A stretch of DNA of 11,436 nucleotides from positions 1 through 11,436 of the forward strand of contig CAKUHV010000054.1 of NCBI GenBank assembly GCA_934659445.1. Reading direction: 5' to 3'. A program made the position numbers and the translations under genes. The notes below the pieces were generated by a model. That model was not told the DNA's origin. It saw only the letters and a list, made by a program, of their open reading frames with translations, and made no database searches. Below, in pieces: positions 1 to 5,425 of the stretch (within the stretch, counting starts at the first letter, position 1; each line of letters opens with the position of its first letter). Source of the DNA: an uncultured Oscillospiraceae bacterium. Lineage in GTDB: Bacteria; Bacillota; Clostridia; Oscillospirales; Oscillospiraceae.

Positions 1-367
1 GGCGTACAGCCGGGGGCTGGGCGGGCTGGGTCTGCCGGGGGACCTGTCCTCCCAGTCCCGCTTTGTCCGGGCCGCCTTCGTAAATATAAATTCCCGCTCC
101 GGCGAAAGCGAGGAGGAGAGCGTCAGCCAGTTCTTCCACATCCTGACCAGTGTGGAGCAGCAGCGGGGCTGCTGCCGGCTGGACGGGGACAAGTACGAGA
201 TCACCCTGTACTCCAGCTGCTGCAGCGCCGACCGGGGCATTTACTACTACACCACCTACGACAACCGCCAGATCACCGCCGTGGATATGCACCGGGAGGA
301 TCTGGACGGCGCCGCGCTTGCCAGCTATCCCCTGATCCAGGGGCAGCAGATCCGCTGGGCAAATTAG
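1..367 (+). CDS. Choloylglycine hydrolase family protein (bile salt hydrolase / penicillin V acylase type), 3' part only
   Basis: The open frame enters at the left edge (first full codon at base 2) and ends at TAG 365-367, giving the last 121 residues of a family that is usually about 320-330 residues. These Ntn hydrolases are cytoplasmic and cut the amide bond of glycine- or taurine-conjugated bile acids, or of penicillin V or N-acyl homoserine lactones in relatives. What is visible is the family's C-terminal half: GLGLPGDLSS, then SRFVRAAF, whose arginine matches the conserved active-site-region Arg (about residue 228 of characterised enzymes), then ESVSQFFHIL, RGCCR, YEITLYSSCC, GIYYYTTYDN and ITAVDMHREDLDG. 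The nucleophilic Cys2 and the substrate loops lie outside the window, so bile salt versus penicillin V preference cannot be told. A strong terminator follows within 15 bp, so it ends its transcription unit. Confidence 0.9.
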   Translation, partial: AYSRGLGGLGLPGDLSSQSRFVRAAFVNINSRSGESEEESVSQFFHILTSVEQQRGCCRLDGDKYEITLYSSCCSADRGIYYYTTYDNRQITAVDMHREDLDGAALASYPLIQGQQIRWAN

Positions 368-379
368 TTTCGCCCCATA

Positions 380-420
380 AAAAGGCACCCTTTCCAGTTG
401 GAAAAGGGTGCCTTTTATCA
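380..420. terminator. Bidirectional intrinsic terminator between convergent genes
   Basis: The arms AAAAGGCACCCTTT (380-393) and AAAGGGTGCCTTTT (403-416) are a perfect 14-bp inverted repeat with a 9-nt loop. Read on either strand, the stem ends in a U-run (TTTTATC on +, TTTTTATGG on -). It can therefore stop the bile salt hydrolase-type gene arriving from the left and the LytTR kinase transcript arriving from the right. Confidence 0.85.
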
Positions 421-460
421 TTCTTTCCTTATTCTTTCTCCCAATTCCTTTTTTTGTGTT

Positions 461-483
461 CCCCGCCCCCGCAGGGGGCGGGG
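461..483. repeat. GC-only perfect hairpin downstream of the kinase gene
   Basis: CCCCGCCCCC (461-470), a 3-nt loop and GGGGGCGGGG (474-483) pair perfectly. The stem extends by GTT/AAC to 458-486. On the minus strand, the direction of the kinase transcript, it is followed by ACACAAAAAAAGG instead of a U-run. It is therefore not a standard intrinsic terminator; a 3'-end stability hairpin is possible. Confidence 0.5.
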
Positions 484-528
484 AACACTGACATTTCTTC
501 CGCAAAGGAACATGAAATGAAATTGGGA

Positions 529-1833
529 TTATTCTTTTGGTGCTGCCGCATCTTCCTTCACCGGCAGCATCAGCTGAACGCTGAAGACTCCGTCCTCCGC
601 CCGGAACTGGCACAGGCCGCCCCGGCGCTGGGCGATGGTCTGGATGCTGCGGCAGCCATAGCCGTGGCCCTGCCGCTCCGACCGGGGCAGACCGTCCCCT
701 ATGGCCACCCGTCCGGCGTAGGGGTTTTTCACCTCGATCAGCAGCTTGCTCCGCCGCACGCCGCAGTACAGGCTGATCCAGCGTTCGCTCTGCTCCAGCG
801 GCTCCACCGCCCGCAGGGCGTTCTCCAGGGCGTTGGACAAAATGGAGCACAGCTCCGTGTCAGAGATGGACAGCGCGCCCGGCAGCTTAGCGTCCACCGT
901 CAGCCGCGCCCCCGCCCGCCGGGCCTTGTTTTCGAAGGAGGAGCACAGCAGGTTCACCAGCTTGTTGCCGCAGTAGCGCTTGGGGGTGATCGCCTCGATG
1001 TCGCTGCGGACGCCCCGGATATACTCCTCCGCCTGCTCCGGCTCCCCCGCCGCCAGCAGGGCGCTGATGGCGTTCAGGTGGTGGCGCATGTCGTGCTGAT
1101 AAATGGCCGTCTGGTTCTCCGCCGAGCGCAGGCCCTCCATCTCCACCGCCGACTGCTTCAGCTCCGCCTCCAGCATGGAGTGCTGCAGCTCCGTGTCCGC
1201 CCGGCGCTGCATCTGGGCGTGATAGGCGGTCAGGAACAGCACGTAGAAAAGCAGCAGCGCCGTGGGCAAAAACTCGTTCAGCGCCCCGATGCCCTGATAC
1301 AGGGCGTCGGAGTACACCACGGTGGCATAGTCGAAAAAATAGTACACCACCGGCAGACTGCCGAACAGCATCAGCGACTGGTGGGACGAGGAGACCGCCG
1401 CATAGGCCGGGCGGACAAAGAACCGGTACAGCAGAAAGAAGATGGGCCCGATGAACAGGGTATAGCTGATCTCCCCCAGCAGGGGGGAGCGGGTGATGGC
1501 CGTGATCATCAGGTTGACCCACCGGGGCAGCTGGCAGCACAGATAGGCGGTGCAGACGCTGACCACCGCCGCGTCTATCCGCTTTTTCAGTCCCAGCACC
1601 AGAATGAGCACCAGGGGCAGGTGGACGATCAGGGGATAGAGCTGCTTGACGGTGACCTGACCCCAGATCAGCCAGCACAGACACTGAATGGCCAGAAACA
1701 GGGGACACAGCATCCACACCAGCCGCTTCTGCCGCTGGTCCGCCCAGCCGCCGGAGATGAACACGCTTAAGAACAGGCCGAAAATCAGCACCAGGCCGTA
1801 GTTGAATACGCCAAGGCAAGTGCACAGATCCAT
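529..1833 (-). CDS. AgrC/VirS-type sensor histidine kinase (GHKL ATPase), LytTR partner
   Basis: This 434-residue membrane sensor kinase phosphorylates the regulator encoded just upstream. The first ~205 residues contain about six hydrophobic segments (roughly 9-27, 38-58, 66-82, 88-113, 122-141, 153-175, and one near 187-205), the multi-pass layout of peptide-sensing kinases. A coiled linker (about 207-240) leads to the H-box YQHDMRHHLNAI with phospho-His247, the N-box ILSNALENAL (Asn334, Asn338) and the G-box GHGYGCRSI (389-397), all standard for HATPase_c_5 kinases. ATG at 1833 is preceded by GGGAGGAG lying inside the end of the regulator gene, and only 4 nt separate the two genes, so they are one operon and probably translationally coupled. 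No AgrD/AgrB-like peptide genes are visible nearby, so the ligand is unknown. Confidence 0.92.
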   Translation of the reverse strand: MDLCTCLGVFNYGLVLIFGLFLSVFISGGWADQRQKRLVWMLCPLFLAIQCLCWLIWGQVTVKQLYPLIVHLPLVLILVLGLKKRIDAAVVSVCTAYLCCQLPRWVNLMITAITRSPLLGEISYTLFIGPIFFLLYRFFVRPAYAAVSSSHQSLMLFGSLPVVYYFFDYATVVYSDALYQGIGALNEFLPTALLLFYVLFLTAYHAQMQRRADTELQHSMLEAELKQSAVEMEGLRSAENQTAIYQHDMRHHLNAISALLAAGEPEQAEEYIRGVRSDIEAITPKRYCGNKLVNLLCSSFENKARRAGARLTVDAKLPGALSISDTELCSILSNALENALRAVEPLEQSERWISLYCGVRRSKLLIEVKNPYAGRVAIGDGLPRSERQGHGYGCRSIQTIAQRRGGLCQFRAEDGVFSVQLMLPVKEDAAAPKE

Positions 1834-1837
1834 CCCG

Positions 1838-2557
1838 TCACTCCTCCCTCTCCGCGAACAGCAGCTTCATATAGTCTTTTTGCAGCTGGGGGTACAGCAG
1901 ACGGGACACAGGCAGATCTTTTCCGGAGAAAGTATGTACGCCGGTGCTGGACAGCTCCTCGATCTGCATCATATTGACGATATAGGAGCGGTGGATGCGC
2001 ATGAACTCCGGCCGCTGCAAAAGCTGCCCCTCATACTCCCGCATGGGGGCGGCCACCTGGCGCACCTGTCCGTCGGTCAGATTGAAGTACAGGTGCTTGC
2101 CGTTCACCTCCACATAGGCCAGCTGGGAGAAGGGCACCCGCACCAGCGTGGCCCCCGCCTTCAAGGTGAGCCCCTCCTGGGGCCGCTGCTCCCGCAGGGC
2201 CAGGCGGTCCAGCAGGGGGAACAGCAGCCGGGGGGTGATGGGCTTGAGCAGATACTCCAGCGCGCGCACGCTGTAGCTCTCGTAGGCAAAGCCGGGGGAG
2301 GAGGTGAGGAAGACGATGTCGGCCGCAGCGTCGAAGCAGCGGATTTCCTGCGCCGCCTCCATCCCGTCCATGCCGGGCATCATCACGTCCAGCAGATACA
2401 GAGTAAAGCGCTCCCTCTGGGCTGCCTCCAGCAGCTGTCCGGCGCTGCGGAAGACGCGCCAGCGCAGGGGCGTTCTGCGCTCCTGCTGCCAGGTCTCCAG
2501 CAGCGCTGACAGGAGCTCCAGTTCGCCGGCCTGATCGTCGCAAATGGCAAGATACAC
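1838..2557 (-). CDS. LytTR-family response regulator (AgrA/VirR type)
   Basis: A 239-residue response regulator and first gene of the operon. The receiver domain is about residues 1-120: acidic pair Asp7/Asp8, phospho-acceptor Asp57 in YLLDVMMPGMDG, Thr85 in FLTSS and Lys105 in YLLKPI. The C-terminal LytTR DNA-binding domain (about 131-235) shows the typical VNGKHLYFNLTDG, FMRIHRSYIVNMMQIEEL and LPVSRLL stretches. LytTR domains bind direct repeats about two helical turns apart, and such a repeat is visible upstream (2643-2672). The start is GTG at 2557, chosen because a near-perfect AAAGGAGGTGA lies about 6 nt before it. Phosphorylation presumably comes from the kinase encoded 4 nt downstream. 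Target genes are not proven; the divergent LemA-like/bactofilin unit is the nearest candidate. Confidence 0.93.
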   Translation of the reverse strand: MYLAICDDQAGELELLSALLETWQQERRTPLRWRVFRSAGQLLEAAQRERFTLYLLDVMMPGMDGMEAAQEIRCFDAAADIVFLTSSPGFAYESYSVRALEYLLKPITPRLLFPLLDRLALREQRPQEGLTLKAGATLVRVPFSQLAYVEVNGKHLYFNLTDGQVRQVAAPMREYEGQLLQRPEFMRIHRSYIVNMMQIEELSSTGVHTFSGKDLPVSRLLYPQLQKDYMKLLFAEREE

Positions 2558-2580
2558 CGCGCTTCACCTCCTTTTTCTTG

Positions 2581-2609
2581 ATTCTACCACAGCGCGCACC
2601 TTTTTTCCA
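2581..2609 (-). promoter_or_regulatory. Candidate promoter of the LytTR operon
   Basis: On the minus strand TGGAAA (2609-2604) and TAGAAT (2586-2581) are 17 bp apart. The -10 matches 5/6 and the -35 4/6. The expected transcript start, near 2574, falls close to the ribosome binding site and would leave a leader of under 20 nt, which lowers confidence. Confidence 0.4.
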
Positions 2610-2642
2610 GCGCTACTTTTCTGCGTCTGACGGAGGGAAGAC

Positions 2643-2672
2643 ACATTTCAAGCCACAAAACCATACATTTCG
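2643..2672. promoter_or_regulatory. Candidate LytTR-regulator binding site (direct repeat)
   Basis: ACATTTCA (2643-2650) and ACATTTCG (2665-2672) repeat the 7-mer ACATTTC in the same orientation, 22 bp start to start, about two helical turns. AgrA-like LytTR proteins bind 9-bp direct repeats with a similar 21-22 bp period. The site lies at about -75 to -46 relative to the start predicted from the + strand TATGAT box, where an activator would sit, and about 70-100 bp upstream of the regulator's own candidate start. The binding assignment is inferred. Confidence 0.4.
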
Positions 2673-2702
2673 CGCCGCCGGACCGTCCCTCGCGGAAGAA
2701 TT

Positions 2703-2711
2703 TGGTATGAT
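2703..2711 (+). promoter_or_regulatory. Extended -10 promoter for the LemA-like/bactofilin unit
   Basis: TGG followed by TATGAT (2706-2711) is an extended -10 box matching TATAAT at 5/6. The hexamer 17 bp upstream (2683-2688) bears no resemblance to TTGACA, as expected of an activator-dependent promoter. Predicted start near 2718, about 80 nt before the first ATG. Confidence 0.45.
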
Positions 2712-2798
2712 AAGCTCGTCATCGGCTAAGAAGAACAGCACTGTCTGTCCCTGCCGTTGGCGGGACTGGCACCGCGCAGAGCGGCCAGAGGAAGGGAG

Positions 2799-3125
2799 AT
2801 GACCCCAGTGTCAGGCTGCATCCCGTGGGCGATCGCCGCTGTCAGCACGGCCGCCTTTCTGGTTTTGTGGATGTGGGAGGTAAAGCGGCTGCTGCTCATC
2901 CAGAAGAGCATGACAGACAGCGCCGCAGCCCAGCTGGCCGCCTATCGGAAGCGGGTCGTCCAGAACCCCTGCGACCCGGAGGCGGCTCAGGTCCTGCACC
3001 GCAGCGAGAGCATCTATCGCCAGGCTGTGGACCACTATAACCGCGCCCTGTCCCGCCCGCTGATCTGTCTGCCCGGACGGCTGTTGGGCTTCCGCCCCAT
3101 CAGCACTGAAGATAAAGAAGATTGA
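2799..3125 (+). CDS. Small LemA-like single-pass membrane protein
   Basis: A 108-residue protein. One hydrophobic segment at about residues 9-27 (IPWAIAAVSTAAFLVLWMW) is followed by a charged helical region and the C-terminal stretch YRQAVDHYNRALSRPLICLPGRLLGF. The last part follows the pattern of LemA proteins (YNxAVxxYNxxI...P..L.A.LFGF). LemA family members are about 180-200 residues, so this one lacks most of the helical bundle; the family's function is poorly known. ATG 2799 is preferred over an in-frame TTG at 2757 because the purine-rich GAGGAAGGGAG precedes it and the protein then begins just before the membrane segment. The stop is 5 nt from the bactofilin ATG, so the two are cotranscribed and may act together at the membrane. 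The LemA kinship is pattern-based and moderately sure. Confidence 0.72.
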   Translation: MTPVSGCIPWAIAAVSTAAFLVLWMWEVKRLLLIQKSMTDSAAAQLAAYRKRVVQNPCDPEAAQVLHRSESIYRQAVDHYNRALSRPLICLPGRLLGFRPISTEDKED

Positions 3126-3130
3126 ACGAA

Positions 3131-3703
3131 ATGGCAAACAACAGCTTTAAGCAGGCAATGAAGGAGCTTCTGGGCTCCGAACCCGCGCCACAGGCAGCTG
3201 CGAAAAAGCCCGCCGAGGTCAAGGCCGCTCCCCAGGGGCAGAAGGCCGCCGCCCCCCATGCCGCTGCTCAGCCCCCACAGAAGCCCAAGCCCGCCGCCAG
3301 CTTCCTGGCCCCCGGCACGGTGTTCGAGGGCTCTCTGCGCTGCGATGGCGATGTTGAGATCGCCGGCAGCTTCAAGGGCGACATTACCACCAGCGGGACC
3401 GTCATGCTCCGCTCCAACATTCAGAGCAACATCAATGCCGGCAGTCTGAATCTGGCCCAGTGCAGCCTGGCGGGCGACGTGGTGGCCGAGGGCACCGTGT
3501 GCGTCAGCGAGGGCTCCCGCATTCAGGGCAGCGTCACCGCCAAGGAGCTTCTGTGCGCCGGCGAGATCACCGGCGATTTGAAGGTCTCCGGCAACACCGC
3601 GCTGGAGGAGAAGGCCCAGATCAACGGCAGCGTGGTCACCAACACCCTGTCTGTGGTCAGGGGTGCCATCATCCGCGGCGGCATTGAGATGCAGAAGCAG
3701 TGA
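3131..3703 (+). CDS. Bactofilin (polymer-forming cytoskeletal protein)
   Basis: A 190-residue bactofilin. After a short N-terminal segment and an Ala/Pro/Lys-rich flexible tail (about 16-57) comes the beta-helical core (about 58-188). It is made of short repeats with small residues at turns: GTVFEGSLRCDGDVEIAGSF, GDITTSGTVMLRSN, INAGSLNLAQCSLAGDVVAEG, GSRIQGSVTAKELLCAGEITG and GSVVTNTLSVVRGAIIRGG. Bactofilins self-assemble without nucleotide into membrane-associated filaments and place cell wall enzymes or other proteins. The start is ATG 3131 with AAAGAAG about 10 nt upstream. An in-frame TTG at 3122 overlaps the previous stop but has no usable ribosome binding site spacing. Coupling to a membrane protein gene 5 nt upstream suggests a membrane anchor or partner, an inference from layout only. 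Confidence 0.9.
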   Translation: MANNSFKQAMKELLGSEPAPQAAAKKPAEVKAAPQGQKAAAPHAAAQPPQKPKPAASFLAPGTVFEGSLRCDGDVEIAGSFKGDITTSGTVMLRSNIQSNINAGSLNLAQCSLAGDVVAEGTVCVSEGSRIQGSVTAKELLCAGEITGDLKVSGNTALEEKAQINGSVVTNTLSVVRGAIIRGGIEMQKQ

Positions 3704-3760
3704 CCCCTTTTTCCCCTTCCGATATCGGTGATCCATAAGGTGATCCGCAACGTGAAGCAT

Positions 3761-3780
3761 GAGATGTGATGAGATGTGAT
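3761..3780 (+). repeat. Two tandem copies of GAGATGTGAT
   Basis: Two perfect adjacent 10-bp units lie between the bactofilin stop and the first hairpin of the downstream cassette. No gene or motif I recognise explains them. Confidence 0.6.
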
Positions 3781-3784
3781 CAGA

Positions 3785-3816
3785 CGCGCCCGCCGTTTCC
3801 CGGAACGGCGGGCGCG
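3785..3816 (+). repeat. GC-rich hairpin, first copy of the 30-bp palindrome
   Basis: CGCGCCCGCCGTT (3785-3797) and AACGGCGGGCGCG (3804-3816) are perfect 13-bp arms with a 6-nt loop. It follows the bactofilin stop by about 80 bp and could end that transcript, but only GGACTGTTG follows rather than a U-run. Confidence 0.6.
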
Positions 3817-3866
3817 GGACTGTTGATAAAGCAGCAGTACGTATAGATACGGGAAGGAAGATAGTT

Positions 3867-3901
3867 ACGAAAGAAACCCAGGAAGGGTGTCTTTCGTTTT
3901 T
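3867..3901 (+). terminator. Intrinsic terminator-like hairpin
   Basis: ACGAAAGAAACCC (3867-3879) pairs with GGGTGTCTTTCGT (3885-3897) with a single A-A mismatch and a 5-nt loop. It is followed directly by TTTT. It reads on the + strand, the direction of the bactofilin unit. Confidence 0.7.
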
Positions 3902-3907
3902 GATCAT

Positions 3908-3942
3908 AAGATTTTGAAACTTTGAAAAAGGTTCAAAATCTT
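3908..3942 (+). repeat. AT-rich inverted repeat within the cassette
   Basis: AAGATTTTGAAAC (3908-3920) pairs with GTTCAAAATCTT (3931-3942) apart from one bulged A, with a 10-nt loop. Third stem-loop of the cassette. Confidence 0.6.
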
Positions 3943-3945
3943 CTT

Positions 3946-3977
3946 CAGCTTGGCGAAAAGGCTTTTTCGCCAAGCTG
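3946..3977 (+). repeat. Perfect 14-bp inverted repeat within the cassette
   Basis: CAGCTTGGCGAAAA (3946-3959) and TTTTCGCCAAGCTG (3964-3977) are exact reverse complements with a 4-nt loop. Only 3 nt separate it from the preceding stem and 1 nt from the next. Confidence 0.65.
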
Positions 3978-3978
3978 A

Positions 3979-4012
3979 CGCCCGCCGTTTCCCGGAACGG
4001 CGGGCGCGTTTT
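3979..4012 (+). terminator. Second copy of the palindrome, with U-tract
   Basis: CGCCCGCCGTT (3979-3989) pairs with AACGGCGGGCG (3996-4006). CG and TTTTCGTT follow. Unlike the first copy it carries a U-rich tail, so it can work as a + strand terminator and would insulate the ROK gene from upstream transcription. Confidence 0.6.
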
Positions 4013-4050
4013 CGTTCTGACCGCGGCGCTGCGGCGGGGGGGAGAGCCGC

Positions 4051-4066
4051 GCATTTGCGAAAATGC
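4051..4066. promoter_or_regulatory. Palindrome upstream of the ROK promoter (possible operator)
   Basis: GCATTT-GCGA-AAATGC is a perfect 6-bp inverted repeat about 30 bp before the candidate -35 of the ROK gene. ROK repressors bind inverted repeats and many are autoregulated. Position and symmetry are the only support. Confidence 0.25.
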
Positions 4067-4094
4067 TCCTGCAGAATTTTGTTTGTATTGCGGA

Positions 4095-4123
4095 TGGAAA
4101 ATGAATGAAGGATATGGTAGAGT
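4095..4123 (+). promoter_or_regulatory. Candidate promoter of the ROK regulator gene
   Basis: TGGAAA (4095-4100) and TAGAGT (4118-4123) are 17 bp apart, and the -10 is preceded by an extended TGG. Each hexamer matches consensus at 4/6. Predicted start near 4130, about 34 nt before the ATG, after the upstream terminator. Confidence 0.4.
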
Positions 4124-4163
4124 AGACCGAGATCGCAGCATAAAGGCAGGAGGAGAGCGCGGC

Positions 4164-5330
4164 ATGGCAGCAGCGGAGCGCATCACGCCCGGACAGATCA
4201 AAAGGACAAACGGACAGCTGATCTACGACTTTATCTATCGGGAGAAAAAGGTCTCGCAGCAGGACATTGCATACGCCCTGCGCCTGAGCCGTCCCACCGT
4301 TGCCTCCAACCTTTCTGAGATGGAGCGGGCCGGACTGATCTGCAAAAGCGGACAGCTGGACTCGGATCAGATCGGCAGAAAGGCCATGGCCTATTCCATC
4401 GTGCCGGACTACCGCATCGCCATCGGGGTCGAGCTGGCGGAGCGGGGGGCAAAGGTCGTTGCGGTCGACCTTTACGGAAGGATCGTTGCCCGGACGGTGC
4501 TCCGGATCCGGTATGAGGATCAGGACGCCTATTACAGGCGGATCGGAGAGGGGATACAGGACTTTTCCGCCTCTCTGCATACAGAGGACGCGAAGATCCT
4601 GGGCGTCGGCCTGTCTGTGCAGGCCCTTGTCCACGAGGACGGCAGCTCGCTTTTCTTCAGCCGGATCGTCTTCCGACAGGGACTGAATATTGACGTATTT
4701 GCCCGCCACCTGCGGTATCCCTGCCGATTTATCCACGACGCAGAGGCGGCCGCCCTGTCTGAGCTCTGGGTCGTTCCCGAGCTGAATGACGCGGTCTACT
4801 TCTCACTGGGACAGCATCTGGGCGGCGCCCTTCTTCTGAACCGGAAGATCCGCATCGGCCGGCACGGGCACAGCGCGCTGTTCGAGCATATGCAGGTCCA
4901 GCCCAGAGGAAAGCTGTGCTATTGCGGAAAGCGCGGCTGTCTGGAGACCCTGTGCTCGGCGCAGGCCCTGCTGGGGGAGGACCGCGCGGACGAATTCTTC
5001 GCCGCCGTGCGAAGGGGTGCCCCGGAGCAGAAAAAGCGATGGCACACCTATCTGAAGCATCTGGGCGATGCGATCTACCGGCTGCACCTTTTTTATGACG
5101 AGACCTTTATTCTGGGCGGCCGGCTTTCGTCCCATCTGGATGAGAGCGACATCCGCCTTCTCTATGAGGAGGTCCGGCAGCGGTGCCCTTATGAGGAGAC
5201 CGATGATTTCATCTTCATCAGCCGAATGCCGGAGGACAGCGTCGCGGTGGGGGCGGCGCTGCCCTATATCCGCCGCTTTTTAGAGCACATGGGCGGGGAT
5301 GAGAAAAAACCGCAGACAGGGATCGTATAG
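4164..5330 (+). CDS. ROK-family transcriptional regulator (NagC/XylR type)
   Basis: A 388-residue regulator. Residues about 8-75 form a winged helix: TPGQIKRTNGQLIYDFIY, then QDIAYALRLSRPTVASNLSEMERAGLI. The ROK sugar-kinase-like fold follows. The zinc-site signature is intact: His242 in FEHM, then Cys252, Cys254 and Cys259 in CYCGKRGCLE. The kinase features are altered: the usual ATP-binding DxGxT is GVELAERGA (88-96), while HDAEAAALSE (191-200) keeps the Asp of the sugar site. It is therefore a sugar- or sugar-derivative-responsive DNA-binding protein rather than a kinase. ATG 4164 is chosen because AGGAGGAG lies 8 nt upstream and the HTH starts right after it; the frame stays open upstream to 4083. 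No sugar genes adjoin it, so the effector and targets are unknown. Confidence 0.93.
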   Translation: MAAAERITPGQIKRTNGQLIYDFIYREKKVSQQDIAYALRLSRPTVASNLSEMERAGLICKSGQLDSDQIGRKAMAYSIVPDYRIAIGVELAERGAKVVAVDLYGRIVARTVLRIRYEDQDAYYRRIGEGIQDFSASLHTEDAKILGVGLSVQALVHEDGSSLFFSRIVFRQGLNIDVFARHLRYPCRFIHDAEAAALSELWVVPELNDAVYFSLGQHLGGALLLNRKIRIGRHGHSALFEHMQVQPRGKLCYCGKRGCLETLCSAQALLGEDRADEFFAAVRRGAPEQKKRWHTYLKHLGDAIYRLHLFYDETFILGGRLSSHLDESDIRLLYEEVRQRCPYEETDDFIFISRMPEDSVAVGAALPYIRRFLEHMGGDEKKPQTGIV

Positions 5331-5337
5331 AAGATGA

Positions 5338-5382
5338 CTCAGGCGTGCTCCCGGCTCCGCAGGGGCCGGGAGCACGCCTGAG
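5338..5382 (+). repeat. Perfect 18-bp stem-loop after the ROK gene
   Basis: CTCAGGCGTGCTCCCGGC (5338-5355) and GCCGGGAGCACGCCTGAG (5365-5382) are exact reverse complements with a 9-nt loop, starting 7 bp after the ROK stop. No U-run follows (CCCGTCTG), so it is a 3'-end structure or a factor-dependent terminator rather than a classical intrinsic one. Confidence 0.6.
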
Positions 5383-5397
5383 CCCGTCTGAAAACGG

Positions 5398-5424
5398 CGG
5401 AGCCCCTCTTTCAGAGGGGCTCCG
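5398..5424. terminator. Terminator between convergent ROK and DcuR-like genes
   Basis: CGGAGCCCCTCT (5398-5409) and AGAGGGGCTCCG (5413-5424) are perfect 12-bp arms with loop TTC. On the minus strand CCGTTTTCAG follows; on + TTCATGCTTTT follows. The stem ends 1 bp from the regulator's stop codon, so it mainly serves the minus-strand two-component operon and may also catch ROK read-through. Confidence 0.65.
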
Positions 5425-5425
5425 T

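Larger units (their letters stand above)
3785..4012 (+). repeat. Stem-loop cassette bounded by two copies of a 30-bp palindrome
   Basis: A 30-bp sequence (CGCCCGCCG...GGCGGGCGCG) occurs identically at 3787-3816 and 3979-4008, in the same orientation, 192 bp apart. Each copy is itself a hairpin with loop TCCCGG. Three further, unrelated hairpins fill the interval (3867-3897, 3908-3942, 3946-3977), with only 3-10 nt between the last four stems. No convincing coding sequence is present. The regular packing and the terminal palindrome duplication look like a repetitive, possibly mobile, non-coding unit rather than a simple intergenic region. Confidence 0.6.

Noticed and set aside
454..1770. 438-codon open frame on the + strand
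   Set aside because: Shadow of the LytTR-system kinase, which has clear H, N and G boxes on the minus strand.
3823..3849. A + strand promoter (TTGATA ... TATAGA/TAGATA) inside the hairpin cassette
   Set aside because: The spacing is 13 or 15 bp depending on the -10 chosen, too short for a confident call.
4083..4163. N-terminal extension of the ROK protein by 27 residues
   Set aside because: It would cover the candidate promoter, and the strong AGGAGGAG site directly precedes the ATG at 4164.
3035..4201. 388-codon open frame on the - strand spanning the bactofilin and hairpin cassette
   Set aside because: It runs antisense through bactofilin and through the palindromes, which give its repeated peptide; no ribosome binding site or family resemblance.
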